Below, piece after piece: positions 10,881 to 21,833 of a stretch of DNA of 64,000 nucleotides. This DNA comes from Thereva unica (Eukaryota; Arthropoda; Insecta; Diptera; Therevidae), in the NCBI GenBank assembly GCA_949987705.1, contig OX465283.1:91933813-91997812 (forward strand), in the 5' to 3' direction. How positions within the stretch are numbered: position 1 is the stretch's first letter; each line of letters starts with the position of its first letter. The position numbers were made by a program, and so were the translations under genes. The notes below the pieces were generated by a model. That model was not told where the DNA came from and searched no databases. It was given only the letters and a program-made list of their open reading frames with translations.

Positions 10881-11519
10881 AGCTAAAGCTGTATGCAAAG
10901 TCATGGATTTAACGGTACAATAAGTATACCATTTTGCATTGTCATCGGAACTGAAGCTGTGTGCAAAATTTCAGGGTGGTCAGGTAACCGGAAGTATTAA
11001 AAAAATTGATTGCAAGATTTGTACCGGACAAACAGACAGACAAGAAAGCGAGCTAATAAAAACGTTTTAAAAACAGAGAAATTGCAGAATGTTATATCGA
11101 TTCGTAAATGTCAAGGTACTTGGATGGTAGCTTAAGCCAGATATTTTATTCCATATGCGTCAAAAAATCGCAGGGTTAAAATATTTCAACTTTTGAATAC
11201 TTTTCCGTTATCTCTCATGGACTATTGTGGATAAAAGCTAATGTATCTTCAATGTATGGATATCGAGTTGTATTTAATATTTACGTCTTTCAAAAAGAGT
11301 TTATATCACTAACATTTCCACAAAACTACATTTGCATACTTTTCCGCAAGGGGCAGTGAAAAATAAAAGAGCTCACAAAAGACTAATTTCCTACCGAGAA
11401 AGGCTTCCTGTCACCAATCCATCAATCCCAGTCAAAAGTCACTGTAAACGAGCCTTAAATTGGCTTCAATCAGATCAATAACGGCACTGTGTAAACATAA
11501 TTAACGAGGATATTAAATA
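10881..11519. other. No gene; array flank and AT-rich DNA
   Basis: 10881-10990 has two related TTGCATTGTCATCGGA/TTGCAGTGTCATTGGA blocks that belong to the array flank. The remainder has no recognised feature. Confidence 0.35.
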
Positions 11520-11969
11520 ATTACAGCAATCGATCTTTTTATCGCCGGGTATCATGCGCATAATCTACGCATATATGAATATTAATTATGAGTACGAGTG
11601 CTGGAGCCCTCTTTAGCCAAAGTCAGCCTGCACATGTATTCTGGAGGTTAATTTGCATATCAAATGATTAAATTTGTACGAAATGATAAGTGAGTTTCCA
11701 TTATATGGAAACCCATGCATGTGTTCAGTTGGTTTAGATGGTGTTGGTTGACAGGATATCCTAGTTGGCCTGCTCTCTTTTTCAGCAAATTCAATTCAGC
11801 TTGAACCCTGATAATTTTGGGGGATGAGCACGCTAATCTGATGTATAGCTAAGGATCTGTAAATAGTGAGATTATGTTCAAGTAGCAACTACTGGCATGG
11901 GTAGTCGTAGGTGGCGAACATTGAGCCCGGTGTACGATTATGAATTCGGGGTAGCAGGACAAGTAATTA
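11520..11969. other. Higher-complexity, apparently single-copy non-coding stretch
   Basis: Unlike its surroundings, this stretch shows no similarity to other parts of the window and has mixed composition. It holds an octamer ATTTGCAT at 11651-11658 and several TAATTA/TTAATTAT words near 11580. No convincing open frame is present. It could be host regulatory DNA; that is inference from uniqueness only. Confidence 0.25.
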
Positions 11970-12422
11970 GACTATCGTGAAATTTTTTTTTGTAACTTGT
12001 GTTGTAAAGTTTTTGAGCAAGTGATAATGTTCTTAAGAATGGAGAACGGGTTATTGGCATATTGCAGCTCCGTTTTAGTGTGTTTTATGCAAAATAAATT
12101 TAAAATACTGCAGTTGATGATGAATTACATTTTTTTGAGTATTTTAGATATGTTTTTTAAATTGAAGATATATTTCTGAATTATATCTGTAATCTGGATG
12201 TACCTACCAAGGTAAATAATTTGATATATTTAAAGGAGATGTAAGAAGAAATTTTGTGTAATAGTTCTTTCAGCTGGAATAACAGAGGTCAAACAAAGGG
12301 ATCGACACAATGTTTTTCAGTGAGACAAAAGACTTTAATTTAAAAGAATATAATTCTTATAGACAGGATATGTAAAAGCAAACATAAATTGGTAGGCCGA
12401 GAGTTTTGCCACCTACAAACAC

Positions 12423-12560
12423 GCTTTTAGGGGTCGTCCATTAATTACGTTTGGCGTTTGGGCGGGAGGGGGTCGAACCGAATTTTACCCAATCTCACGT
12501 GGGGAGAGGAGGGTTTTCGGAAAATATAACGTAATTTTTTTTTATAAACAAACAGTGTAA
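12423..12560. repeat. MITE terminus of the GGGGTCGTCCATTAATTACGT type
   Basis: The left end reads AGGGGTCGTCCATTAATTACGT in part, a widespread insect MITE-like end. A candidate inner pairing ATAACGTAATTTT lies at 12527-12540. A matching right terminus was not found, so I treat it as a fragment. Confidence 0.35.
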
Positions 12561-12599
12561 AATTGCGAGAAAACTGGGTTAAATTAAGCAAAACATGTT

Positions 12600-12745
12600 C
12601 CTCCACTAAAGGCCCCATTCACTTACAGGCCGCCGGTAGGTAATTGCCTTTCAGACCAGGTTGGCCGGCACGACTAAGTTTGACTCAGCCTAACTGAAGA
12701 ATCATACTTCAGGTATCCGCCTGACAGGCCGCGGCATGCAAGTGA
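12600..12745. repeat. Small inverted-terminal element candidate
   Basis: CATTCACTTACAGGCCGCC at 12610-12628 and the complement of CTTCACTTGCATGCCGCGG at about 12728-12746 form imperfect inverted ends of a GC-richer 140-bp unit. No clean target duplication was seen. Confidence 0.3.
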
Positions 12746-12959
12746 AGTCATGATTCTCTACAGACACACATGCGACAGCTTAGCATAGCAGGTTATTAAT
12801 TCAAGAGCAAAAATAATCATGGCCTCAGCGAAAACTTCAAGGTGGCTATAGACTCACGCCGTGAACACCCGCGAACAAACGCGAACGCGAGTGTGTATAG
12901 TTTTCGCGCCTAGATCTCTCCTTACTTTCCGTTTCAACTGGATACGCCGTGAATTCTAG

Positions 12960-13415
12960 TGTACAGAAATGCTTGTAGAGTTACTGCTCAACTTTTGGTA
13001 GTTCTGTGTCCACTACAAGCGAAAAAGCGAGTTGAAACAGGTGGGCAAGGAGCCGAAATTATGAGATATCAAATAAAATCAAAGAACTTTTTACACGCCT
13101 TTAACTGCGAATTCTATTTATTCTGTGAGAATAAAACTGTTAGATAAAAAAAATGTTATTTTACTTACATATATAGTTCAATGTAACAATTGCCATTCAA
13201 TGTAACAGTACCATTCTAGAAAGACGCAGGTTTGCCTAGCCTGGTGCAAAAAAAGAACCAAGGGGAAATTCATCAATTATGGTGTTGCGGCGTCGATTAG
13301 CTGCAATGATAAAAAGGATAGGATGGATTGGTTCCGCTACATGAAAGAGTTTGGTCGGTTTACAAACAAGTTTATTTTCCCCTATTTGTCACAATGCTAC
13401 CTTATTTATAGTTAA
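12960..13415. other. No gene recognised
   Basis: Contains CAATGTAACA repeated at 13181 and 13199 and a frame at 13270-13390 (peptide with DRMDWFRYMKEFG) that I cannot relate to a family. There is no other coding evidence. Confidence 0.3.
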
Positions 13416-14808
13416 CTAGCAAAAACCCGCGTGCGTTGCAACGCCTTTCAATAAAATAAGATTATGGGGACACAGTCTGCGATAGGAAAAAGCTTTAATC
13501 AAAAAAGAACAAATCTGGGAAAATTGATTTTGGGAGATGACCGCCATGGACCAAATGATATATTGAGTATACTATATTGCCTATGGTGCTCTACTTATCA
13601 TACTCTTTCATTTGATACCCATGTCGAAGGGGTTGTTAAGAAAATATTAATCCGCCCTCTTGAGATGGCCGCTATGGACCAAACGATATATTGGGTATAC
13701 TATATTGCATAAACTGTGTTCTACTTATCATACTCTCTCATTTGATATCCATCTCGAAGGGGTTGTGAAGAAAATGGTAATCCGCCTTCTCGAGATGGCC
13801 GCTATAGACCAAACGATATATTGAGTATACTATATTGCTTATATTGTTCTACTTATCATACTCTTTCATTTGATACCCATTTAGAAGGGGTTGTGAAGAA
13901 AATGGTAAACCGCCCTTTTGAGATGGCCGCTATGGACCAAATTATAAATTGAGTATACTATATTGCTTATGGTGTTCTACTTTTCATAGCCTTTCATTTG
14001 ATACCCATGTCTCGGGTGTTGTGAAGAAAATGGAAATCCGTCCTCTTGAGATGGCCTATGGCATTCTTCTTATAATGCCCTTTCATTTGATACCAATGTA
14101 ATGTGAAGAAAATGATCATCCTCCCTCTTGAGGATGACCGCCATGGACCAAACGATATATTGAGTATACTATATTGCTTATGTGTTCTACTTATCATACT
14201 TTCTCATTTGATACCCATCTCGAAGGGGTTGTGAAGAAAATGGTAATCCGTCCGCTTGGGATGACCGCCATGGACCAAACGATATATTGAGTATACTTTA
14301 TTGCCTATGGTGTTCTACTTATCATACTCTTTCATTTGATATCCATGTCGAAGGTGTTGTGAAGAAAATGGTAATCCGCATTCTTGAGGTGGCCGCTATG
14401 GGCCAAGCGGCATATTGAGTATACTATATTGCTTATATTGTTCTACTTATCATACTCTTTCATTGGATACCCATTTCGAAGGGGTTGTGAAGAAAATGGT
14501 CATCTGCTCTCTTGAGATGACTGCCATGGACCAAACGATATATTGAGTATACTATATTGCTTTTGGTGTTCTACTTACCATACGCTTTCATTTGATATCC
14601 ATGTCGAGGGGTTGTAAAGAAAATGGTAATCCACCCTCTTGAGATGGCTGCTATGGACCAAACGTCTGCTTTTCTGTTGAATTTTTTTTGCTATAAACCT
14701 CACGGAGCCCGAGACCTTTCCAACGAATGCAAAACCGTGGAAATCGGATCGTGCGTTCTGGAATTATAGCGTCAGGAAGGAAAACCCGACTTATTTTTAT
14801 ATTATAGA
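13416..14808 (-). mobile_element. Helitron-like element with 128-bp internal array (copy B)
   Basis: On the minus strand it begins TCTATAATATAAAAATAAG at 14808 and ends at 13416 with the palindrome GCGTTGCAACGC, 13 bases, and CTAG followed by T. It sits between A and T, as expected for Helitron insertion (TC start, 3' hairpin, CTRR end, A|T target). The copy at 29376-30923 has the same ends in the opposite orientation. The body is a tandem array of about nine 128-bp units (13535-14660). No protein is encoded. Confidence 0.75.
13535..14660. repeat. 128-bp tandem array (array 2), about 9 units
   Basis: Each unit runs GAGATGGCCGC(T/C)ATGGACC, AACGATATATTGAGTATACT, CTTATCATACTCTTTCATT, TGATACCCATGTCGAAGGGG, TTGTGAAGAAAATGGTAATC. 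Because 128 is not a multiple of three, the three frames rotate through the array and produce repeated pseudo-ORFs. Confidence 0.9.
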
Positions 14809-15688
14809 TTAAATCTAATTTTTACTCTACTTTTTTAATTATTTTTATTTTGTTTCATTAAATTCAAATTAAAATCTTAAATTAAATTCTGTTGTCCTTA
14901 GCTGGAGCTGAAATATAAATCTTTATTACTGAGTCCAAATATTTTTTGCTGGCAAATTCCAACTTGTTAGTGATATCAATAAAAAATCGGTTAGCGAATG
15001 CCGAACAAATATTTAATAAATGCAATTACAATTATAAATTGCCAATAAATCTTGCTCCTATGTCTTAGGAATTATTTACAATCAGTTGGTGATCAAGAGA
15101 GGCTTGATGCTACCAAAATAATCAAATCGTGAAAATCGGCACTAGCTCAGTGCAATTAGTCGAAAAAAGGGCATGAAATTGCATTTCATGATGGTCAAAA
15201 AAAATTTTTTGGAATTTGTTGGGGTACATCTGACAATGTTAAAACCAAGTTTGTGGGGTCGCAGTGTGATGGGAAAAGCCGCCATCTTGAAAAAGAGGTA
15301 GAGGTCGTTTATACCAAATAACTCGGTTGTGTGCAATGATAGCTGAAAATGATCAATACAAAGTCATTAGAGAATAAAATTATCTACAAAATGAGCCCTC
15401 AACGAGGTCTGTAAGTTAATTTAGCTCAAAGTTATGGCCGCTCAAAGTTTGAACTTGTTCGGGAGGTTGATGTTGAATGCAGTTTTTTGCGATTATCTCG
15501 TAAGATATTAATTTGGGTGGGTTAATGCCGATTACCAAACTTATAGTGCTAGTGATTACCTTTAGAATAAGCCCTTAGTCATCGTTCTCGCTTGTATAGT
15601 TTGCGAGTAATACAACGCCAAAGTTCGCACTTCACGTGCCTGAAATAACTAATAACGCAATTTTCTTTGAATATCTCCTTAATAGACC
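14809..15688. other. No gene; AT-rich DNA beside a foldback element
   Basis: 15150-15680 has the flavour of transposon DNA (short phrases about TATCTC and GAGATA), but I could not pair it with another copy. No reading frame is supported. Confidence 0.35.
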
Positions 15689-18139
15689 AAGAGCCAGCGA
15701 CGTTTTTCGGGTTGTCATTTCATTAGTCATGAAAATTTCCACACTTGAATCTTATACACCTGCTGAACAATAAAAGCCAATTCTGGCAGCCCCCAGTGGC
15801 CGGAATGTAGTACCCTAAAATTATAAAGGGGGTAGGAAATAAAGTTCAATTTTGTTATAGTATTAGTCATGAATTTTCAGGAGATTGTTTTTGATGGTAT
15901 TCTCTATTTATAAAAATTATTGCCAGAACATTTCCCCTTCACCAAAGTGCCGCCAGAACGCTGTAAATATTCATTTAATAAAACGGTATTTTTGTTATTT
16001 CATTATAATTGAGTCGTCAGAGTCAGACTAAATGTTAACGGACGAAACTTTTTCTAAAAATATAGTTTTTCGTGAGTAGAATATGTTAAAAAGAGTTTCG
16101 GAAAATTGGTTGTACGCTACCCCTAAAAAACCCCCTAAAAACAGAAAATTTCGTTTTTGGCTAATATCTCTTAAACGGTAAGTCCTATCCTAAAATATTG
16201 TTTACAAAGTTTGTAGATCATGCAATTATCTACAAAAAATGATATTATACATTTTCCCGTGCGAATCGCCGTTCATGAGATATCGCCGTTTTAAAGATTT
16301 AAAATACTCATCCCCTAATTCGCAACTTGTATAGGTCGCCAGACGTTCAATAAATCCTCTGTTGCACTACGTGGCTAATATTTTCAGGGATGATTCCAGG
16401 GTGGTTTTGGAGAGAAAAATTGTTCTACAGAGGGGGCTATCCCCACTATCCACTACGATACAGGGTGTTTACGAAAGAAAAAAATGTATTTTTTTAATAT
16501 TTACTTAAAGTTGAATAACTCCTAGACGAATTATCGCAGAGCAATGTAATGCGGATAAATGCAAACACCATTGAACGGACTGCGCTGAATAACCGTGACG
16601 TGGAACTGGTCGATAAATTCTGCTACCTCGGTAGTATTATTACCGAAAATGGTGGTGCAGAAGAAGATGTCAGTTCCAGAATAAATAAAGCACGAGGCGC
16701 ATATGCATGCCTGTTCCGCATATGGAGATCAACGGAGATCTCAACTAACACCAAATTGCGGCTGTTCAACTCCAACGTTAAGGCAGTTCTTTTGTACGGT
16801 TGCGAAACATGGAAAGTCACCCAATTCATCACAGGGCGCCTACAAGTCTTCATCAACAGATGCCTTCGTCGTATCCTAAAAATCCGCTGGCAAGATAGAA
16901 TTTCAAACGAAGAACTTTGGCGCCGTGCCGGCCAAGAAAGGATAGACGACCAAATAAGACGAAGGAAATGGAATTGGGTTGGCCACACCTTGCGACGCCA
17001 AAACGAAAATCTATCCAAACAGGCCCTCGACTGGAATCCGCAAGGATCCCGTCGAGTCGGAAGACCTAGAACAACGTGGAGGAGAACCCTACTAGCAGAA
17101 GCCGCAACAACTGCGAGATCCTGGTCGGAGCTGAGAGCTGTCGCGCAAAACAGAGTCCGCTGGAGGGCAACTGTTTCCGCCCTATGTCCCATGAGGGATT
17201 AAAGGAGCGCAATGATGAATGTAATTAGGTTCATCTTTTAGGTAAATGTGTATTATTTTATATGATATTTAGAAAAGGAACTTGAGTGACTCCGTTCACA
17301 AGTTATGTAGGTTCAAAATATGACCAAAATGCTAAAATATTGGAATTTTTCTGAAAAAAACGAAGAATTTTGGGATTTAGATCACACTAATTCCCCCTCT
17401 GTAGAACAATTTTTCTCTCCAAAACCATCCTGGAATCACCTCTGAAAATATTAGCCACGTAGTGCAACAGAGGATTTATTGAACGTCTGGCGACCTATAC
17501 AAGTTGCGAATTAGGGGATGAGTATTTTAAATCTTTAAAACGGCGATATCTCATGAACGGCGATTCGCACGGGAAAATGTATAATATCATTTTTTGTAGA
17601 TAATTTCATGATCTACAAACTTTGTAAACAATATTTTAGGATAGGACTTACCGTTTAAGAGATATTAGCCAAAAACGAAATTTTCTGTTTTTAGGGGGTT
17701 TTTTAGGGGTAGCGTACAACCAATTTTCCGAAACTCTTTTTAACATATTCTACTCACGAAAAACTATATTTTTAGAAAAAGTTTCGTCAGTTAACATTTA
17801 GTCTGACTCTGACGACTCAATTATAATGAAATAACAAAAATACCGTTTTATTAAATGAATATTTACAGCGTTCTGGCGGCACTTTGGTGAAGGGGAAATG
17901 TTCTGGCAATAATTTTTATAAATAGAGAATACCATCAAAAACAATCTCCTGAAAATTCATGACTAATACTATAACAAAATTGAACTTTATTTCCTACCCC
18001 CTTTGTAATTTTAGGGTACTACATTCCGGCCACTGGGGGCTGCCAGAATTGGCTTTTATTGTTCAGCAGGTGTATAAGATTCAGTGTGGAAATTTTCATG
18101 ACTAATGAAATGACAACCCAAAATATGTCGCTGGCTCTT
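15689..18139. mobile_element. Foldback element with 748-bp near-identical arms
   Basis: The left arm (15689-16436) and right arm (17393-18139) are inverted copies of each other over about 748 bp, and I counted only a handful of differences, so identity is about 99%. The outer ends are AAGAGCCAGCGAC and its complement; similarity fades outside, and no target duplication was certain. Shared landmarks are GGCAGCCCCCAGTGGCCGG, AATTGAGTCGTCAGAGTC and GACGTTCAATAAATCC. The loop (16437-17392) contains a LINE 3' end in the plus orientation. There is no transposase. Transcripts through it would form a long hairpin. Confidence 0.85.
16546..17226 (+). pseudogene. LINE C-terminal reverse-transcriptase fragment (family L, copy A)
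   Basis: A 217-residue open frame (16549-17202) corresponds to the part of a LINE protein after the polymerase active site. Landmarks are DKFCYLGSI, NGGAEEDVSSRINKARGAY, LFNSNVKAVLLYGCETW, FINRCLRRILKIRWQD, WVGHTLRR and GRPRTTWRR. Invertebrate genomes commonly carry this as endonuclease-reverse transcriptase. No endonuclease or YADD palm is included, so the copy is 5'-truncated, as target-primed reverse transcription produces. The 3' end is GAGGGATTAAAGGAGC, shared with copies at 49918 and 47335. AATGTAAT occurs at both junctions (16543-16550 and about 17219-17226), a probable target duplication. The frame is intact, so insertion is fairly recent. Confidence 0.8.
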
Positions 18140-20124
18140 CCTCTATAACGGTTGCTCATATGATAACGTAGTAAACAGCAGAAATACGGGTATTAAAATA
18201 TCTTTGAAATGGGCTATTGACCGAAACTCTATGTCACTTCATGTCCGCGACATAACGGGTGAAAAGTCAACAGCGAAGGTTGTGACACTTCTCGACGAAT
18301 AACTCGCTTCCAGCCAGTTTCGCGTGTCGGATGAATTAGAATTTTATGTAATGCCCTGAATTATCTATATTTTGGGTTATTTAACAACTTTGGAAAATTA
18401 TAATAATGGGAAATAGTAGCTAAGAATCATCATTTTCGCGAAAACTAAAGCAATCCCTTTCAATATATCATATATTTTTTATTTCGATAAATCTTTAATA
18501 TAAACAATACTGTGGGTACTTTTTTTGTGGGAGAATACCTTCATCTTCATGTAGACGGTCGAGACACTTCTTAGTAATTTCCCACTTTCTTTGTCTTTTC
18601 TTGCACTGCTCCTCTTAAAAATGATTGCACCACCTTTTCCTAAACAGCTTTCACTTGACCTTCACTTAAGTTTCTTTGCACACGTTATGTGTCCCGGATT
18701 CCAAAGACAGTCTCGTCAGAAAGTTTTACCTTACATTTCACATTTTGTTATTTTCCGCATCTGAGGCAGTCTCATCAAAAACTTTACTTTTAGAATCTCG
18801 AAAAGTCCTAAAGTCCTAAATAAACCTCTGTAGAGCCGGCGGTAAATACACGCCAGCTATCTAAGCCCTAGCTAAGTCTAAAGGCGGTTGTAAATCCAAC
18901 CGACATTACCTTTACTCGAATCGACGCAAAGGCGAAATTTCTTGTCGTGCTTCGAGTTATATAGCCCCCCAGAGTTCGCAAGTGGGGATGGCAATTTTCA
19001 CTTGTGGAAAAAAATGGCGATCCTGCCATTGGAACTATTGGCGACGATAGTTCCAATATTTTAAAGGGTTTCCGCTTGCAATCAGCTGATTGCTGTTGAC
19101 AGTTCGTGTGAGGTAAGAATCTTCAATGTTTTGTTTTGCTATTTTCTATTAATATTTTTTTGTATATTTTAGGGATAATTATGTTGCTGAATTATTTGGT
19201 AATTGTTTTGTGTTATTTTTTATATATAATTTTTTATTTCGTTTTAGGACAGGATAGTTTTAATATCAGTTCTTTTTTCATTGTTGTCTTTTTTTGGCGT
19301 TTATGCTCGGATGTTTTGTTTGCGTGGTGTTAGTTTTAAGTTTTAAATTATGGTTTAAGTTAAAAGTGTTTAGTTTTATTTATTATTCTTTTTAGTTTTT
19401 CTATTATTTCTATTATTCTTTTTAGTTTTATTTATTTTTTAATTAGTGTTTATTTACATGTTGTGTCATCATTTTTTTAATGTTCATTGCTTGTGTACTT
19501 TCGTGTTTCTTTTAGAGTAAAATTGAATTCTTTTAAACGGTTTTTTTTTGGAATTAAATTTTTTTGACTGTTTTTGATAAATAATTCAGGTTATTTTTGC
19601 GAATATTTAGTGTTGTTGTTTCGCGCTGAAACATACGGTTAGCCATTTTATACATCTCATTGGGAAACATTTGATGCTGGTGGCTTGTGGATCTAGTTTT
19701 GTCGGGTTCAGTTATTCTTCTCAACTCAACACATCACGTCACATTTGAATTTTGTTTTTCTAATTGAATAAGTTTGTTTAAAATGTCTTAACTGAATACA
19801 TTTTGGAATTTATATTAAAGTTAATTATGAAATAAAAACCAAGAAAACCAACACATCTTTAATTTAAAACAAAACAAAACAGATATAATTTGACAATCAA
19901 CTAACCCAATTTTACAGTCGACTAGCCCAGATTTCACTACGGTTGCGTACACGCATTTTATACGCGAGGGCCATTCATAAAGTTCTATATTCTAAGGAGA
20001 GGCCGGACTTGCTGTGGTTACGACGGTTACGGTTATGCGCTTTTCTTTGGGCACTTTTGTGGAAAAAATTTGCTTTGGGAGTTCTAATTTGTATTATGTA
20101 GCATGTTATATTACAATAATATTA
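18140..20124. other. No gene recognised; long AT-rich, T-rich tract
   Basis: Two kilobases without a supported reading frame. 19130-19620 is strongly T-rich (TTTTAGTTTTATTTATT-like words). 18860-19050 is GC-richer and includes a CGACGATAGTTCC pairing with GGAACTATTGGCGACG nearby. Nothing here repeats elsewhere in the window that I could see. Confidence 0.35.
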
Positions 20125-21703
20125 TCTATATCTATAAAAATCTCGTGTCACAGTGTTTGTTACCGTACTCCTCCGAAACGGGTTGACCAATTGGCATGAA
20201 ATTTTTTGTGTATATTTGGTAGGTCTGAGAATAGGTCGTAGGCTATTTTTTATACCTTTAACCAAAAAAACAGCTGCAAAATCCAAACAAAAATGGTAAT
20301 TTTAGGAATTTTCACTTCATTTGATACCCATGTTGAGGTGGTTGTGAAGAAAGTGGTAATCCGGCCTCTTGAGACGGCCGCCATGGATCTAAAGATATAT
20401 TTTGTATACTACATTTCTTATTGTATTCCACTTATCATACCCTTTCATTTGATACCCATGTCGAGGTGGTTGTGAAGAAAGTGGTACACCGCCCTCTTGA
20501 GACGGCCGCTATGGATCATTTTAGTTTCAATAGCTTCATGGCCTACCTATTGTTTGACAAATGTAAAATTGTCATTAAATTGAATCATTACATTTAATGA
20601 AAATTTCAAATTTACGCAGCTGTCAAACAATAGGTAGGCCATGACGCTATTGAAACTAAAATGATCCATAGCGGCCGTCTCAAGAGGGCGGTGTACCACT
20701 TTCTTCACAACCACCTCGACATGGGTATCAAATGAAAGGGTATGATAAGTAGAATACAATAAGTAATGTAGTATACAAAATATATCTTTAGATCCATGGC
20801 GGCCGTCTCAAGAGGCCGGATTACCACTTTCTTCACAACCACCTCAACATGGGTATCAAATGAAAGGGTATGATAAGTAGAATACAATAAGCAATGTAGT
20901 ATACAAAATATATCTTTAGATCCATGGCGGCCGTCTCAAGAGGCCGGATTACCACTTTCTTCACAACCACCTCAACATGAATATCAAATGAAAGGGTATG
21001 TTAAGTAGATTATAATAAGCAATGTAGTATACAAAATATATCTTTAGATCCATGGCGGCCGTCTCAAGAGGGCGGGGTACCACTTTCTTCACAACCACCT
21101 CAAAATGGGTATCAAATGGAAGGGTATGTTAAGTAGAATATAATAAGCAATGTAGTATACAAAATATATCTTTAGATCCATGGCGGCCGTCTCAAGAGGG
21201 CGGGGTTCCACTTTCTTCACAACCACCTCGACATAGGTATCAAATGAAAGGGTATGATAAGTAGAATACAATAAGCAATGTAGTATACAAAATATATCTT
21301 TAGATCCATGGCGGCCGTCTAAAGAGGCCGGATTACCACTTTCTCCACAATCCCCTCAACATGGGTATCAAATGAAAGGGTATGACAAGTAGAATACAAT
21401 AAGCAATGTAGTATACAAAATATATCTTTAGATCCATGGCGGCCGTCTAAAGAGGCCGGATTACCACTTTCTTCACAATCCCCTCAACATGGGTATCAAA
21501 TGAAAGGGTATGATAAGTAGAATACAATAAGCAATGTAGTAGACTCAATATACCGATTCATGGCGGCCGACGCAAGACCCATGTTCTTTGAGGCATTTCA
21601 TCTGTGTAAAACTCATATCTTGAAAAATATTAAGTCAATGGATGGTTTTTATTGTTTACTATTGACTTATGGGTGCAGCGTAGGCGCACCGGGTCCCAGC
21701 TAG
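20125..21703 (+). mobile_element. Helitron-like element with inverted 128-bp array (copy C)
   Basis: It begins TCTATATCTATAAAAATCTC after an A and ends with a GTGC/GCAC hairpin (about 21673-21690) and CCCAGCTAG before T, matching the TC start, 3' hairpin, CTRR end and A|T target of Helitrons. The left 160 bases contain the phrase CCGAAACGGGTTGACCAATT, widespread at such 5' ends in insects. The body is a tandem array that reverses orientation at about 20578. It has no protein-coding capacity. Confidence 0.65.
20293..21560. repeat. 128-bp tandem array (array 3), palindromic
   Basis: Two units read on the plus strand (20293-20519). A hairpin spacer follows (20520-20660; TCATGGCCTACCTATTGTTT pairs with its inverse), then about seven units read on the minus strand. 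Shared words are GAGACGGCCGCCATGGATC, GGTATCAAATGAAAGGGTAT and GTGAAGAAAGTGGTA. The repeated short ORFs starting [12 protein letters not shown] are products of this repetition. Confidence 0.85.
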
Positions 21704-21833
21704 TATTATTATAATAGTATATTATATTAATTACTTTATATTATATATTACGTATTATGTACTATGTCTATATACTATGCACTATGCATTATTTACAATG
21801 CCCTATGTGCTATGTATTGATAACTATGTACTA
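21704..21833. repeat. TACTATGTATTA-type simple repeat, left part (locus 3)
   Basis: AT-rich run passing into TACGTATTATGTACTATG words. It continues after the Tc1 element at 23086, so the transposon split one array of about 300 bp. Confidence 0.6.

Noticed and set aside
16623..17192. A 189-codon minus-strand frame opposite the LINE fragment
   Set aside because: It is the antisense shadow of a clear reverse-transcriptase C-terminal frame and has no similarity of its own.
19130..19620. T-rich tract as a poly(A)-tailed retrocopy or LINE tail on the minus strand
   Set aside because: The tract is degenerate with no defined tail boundary, target duplication or adjacent coding remnant.
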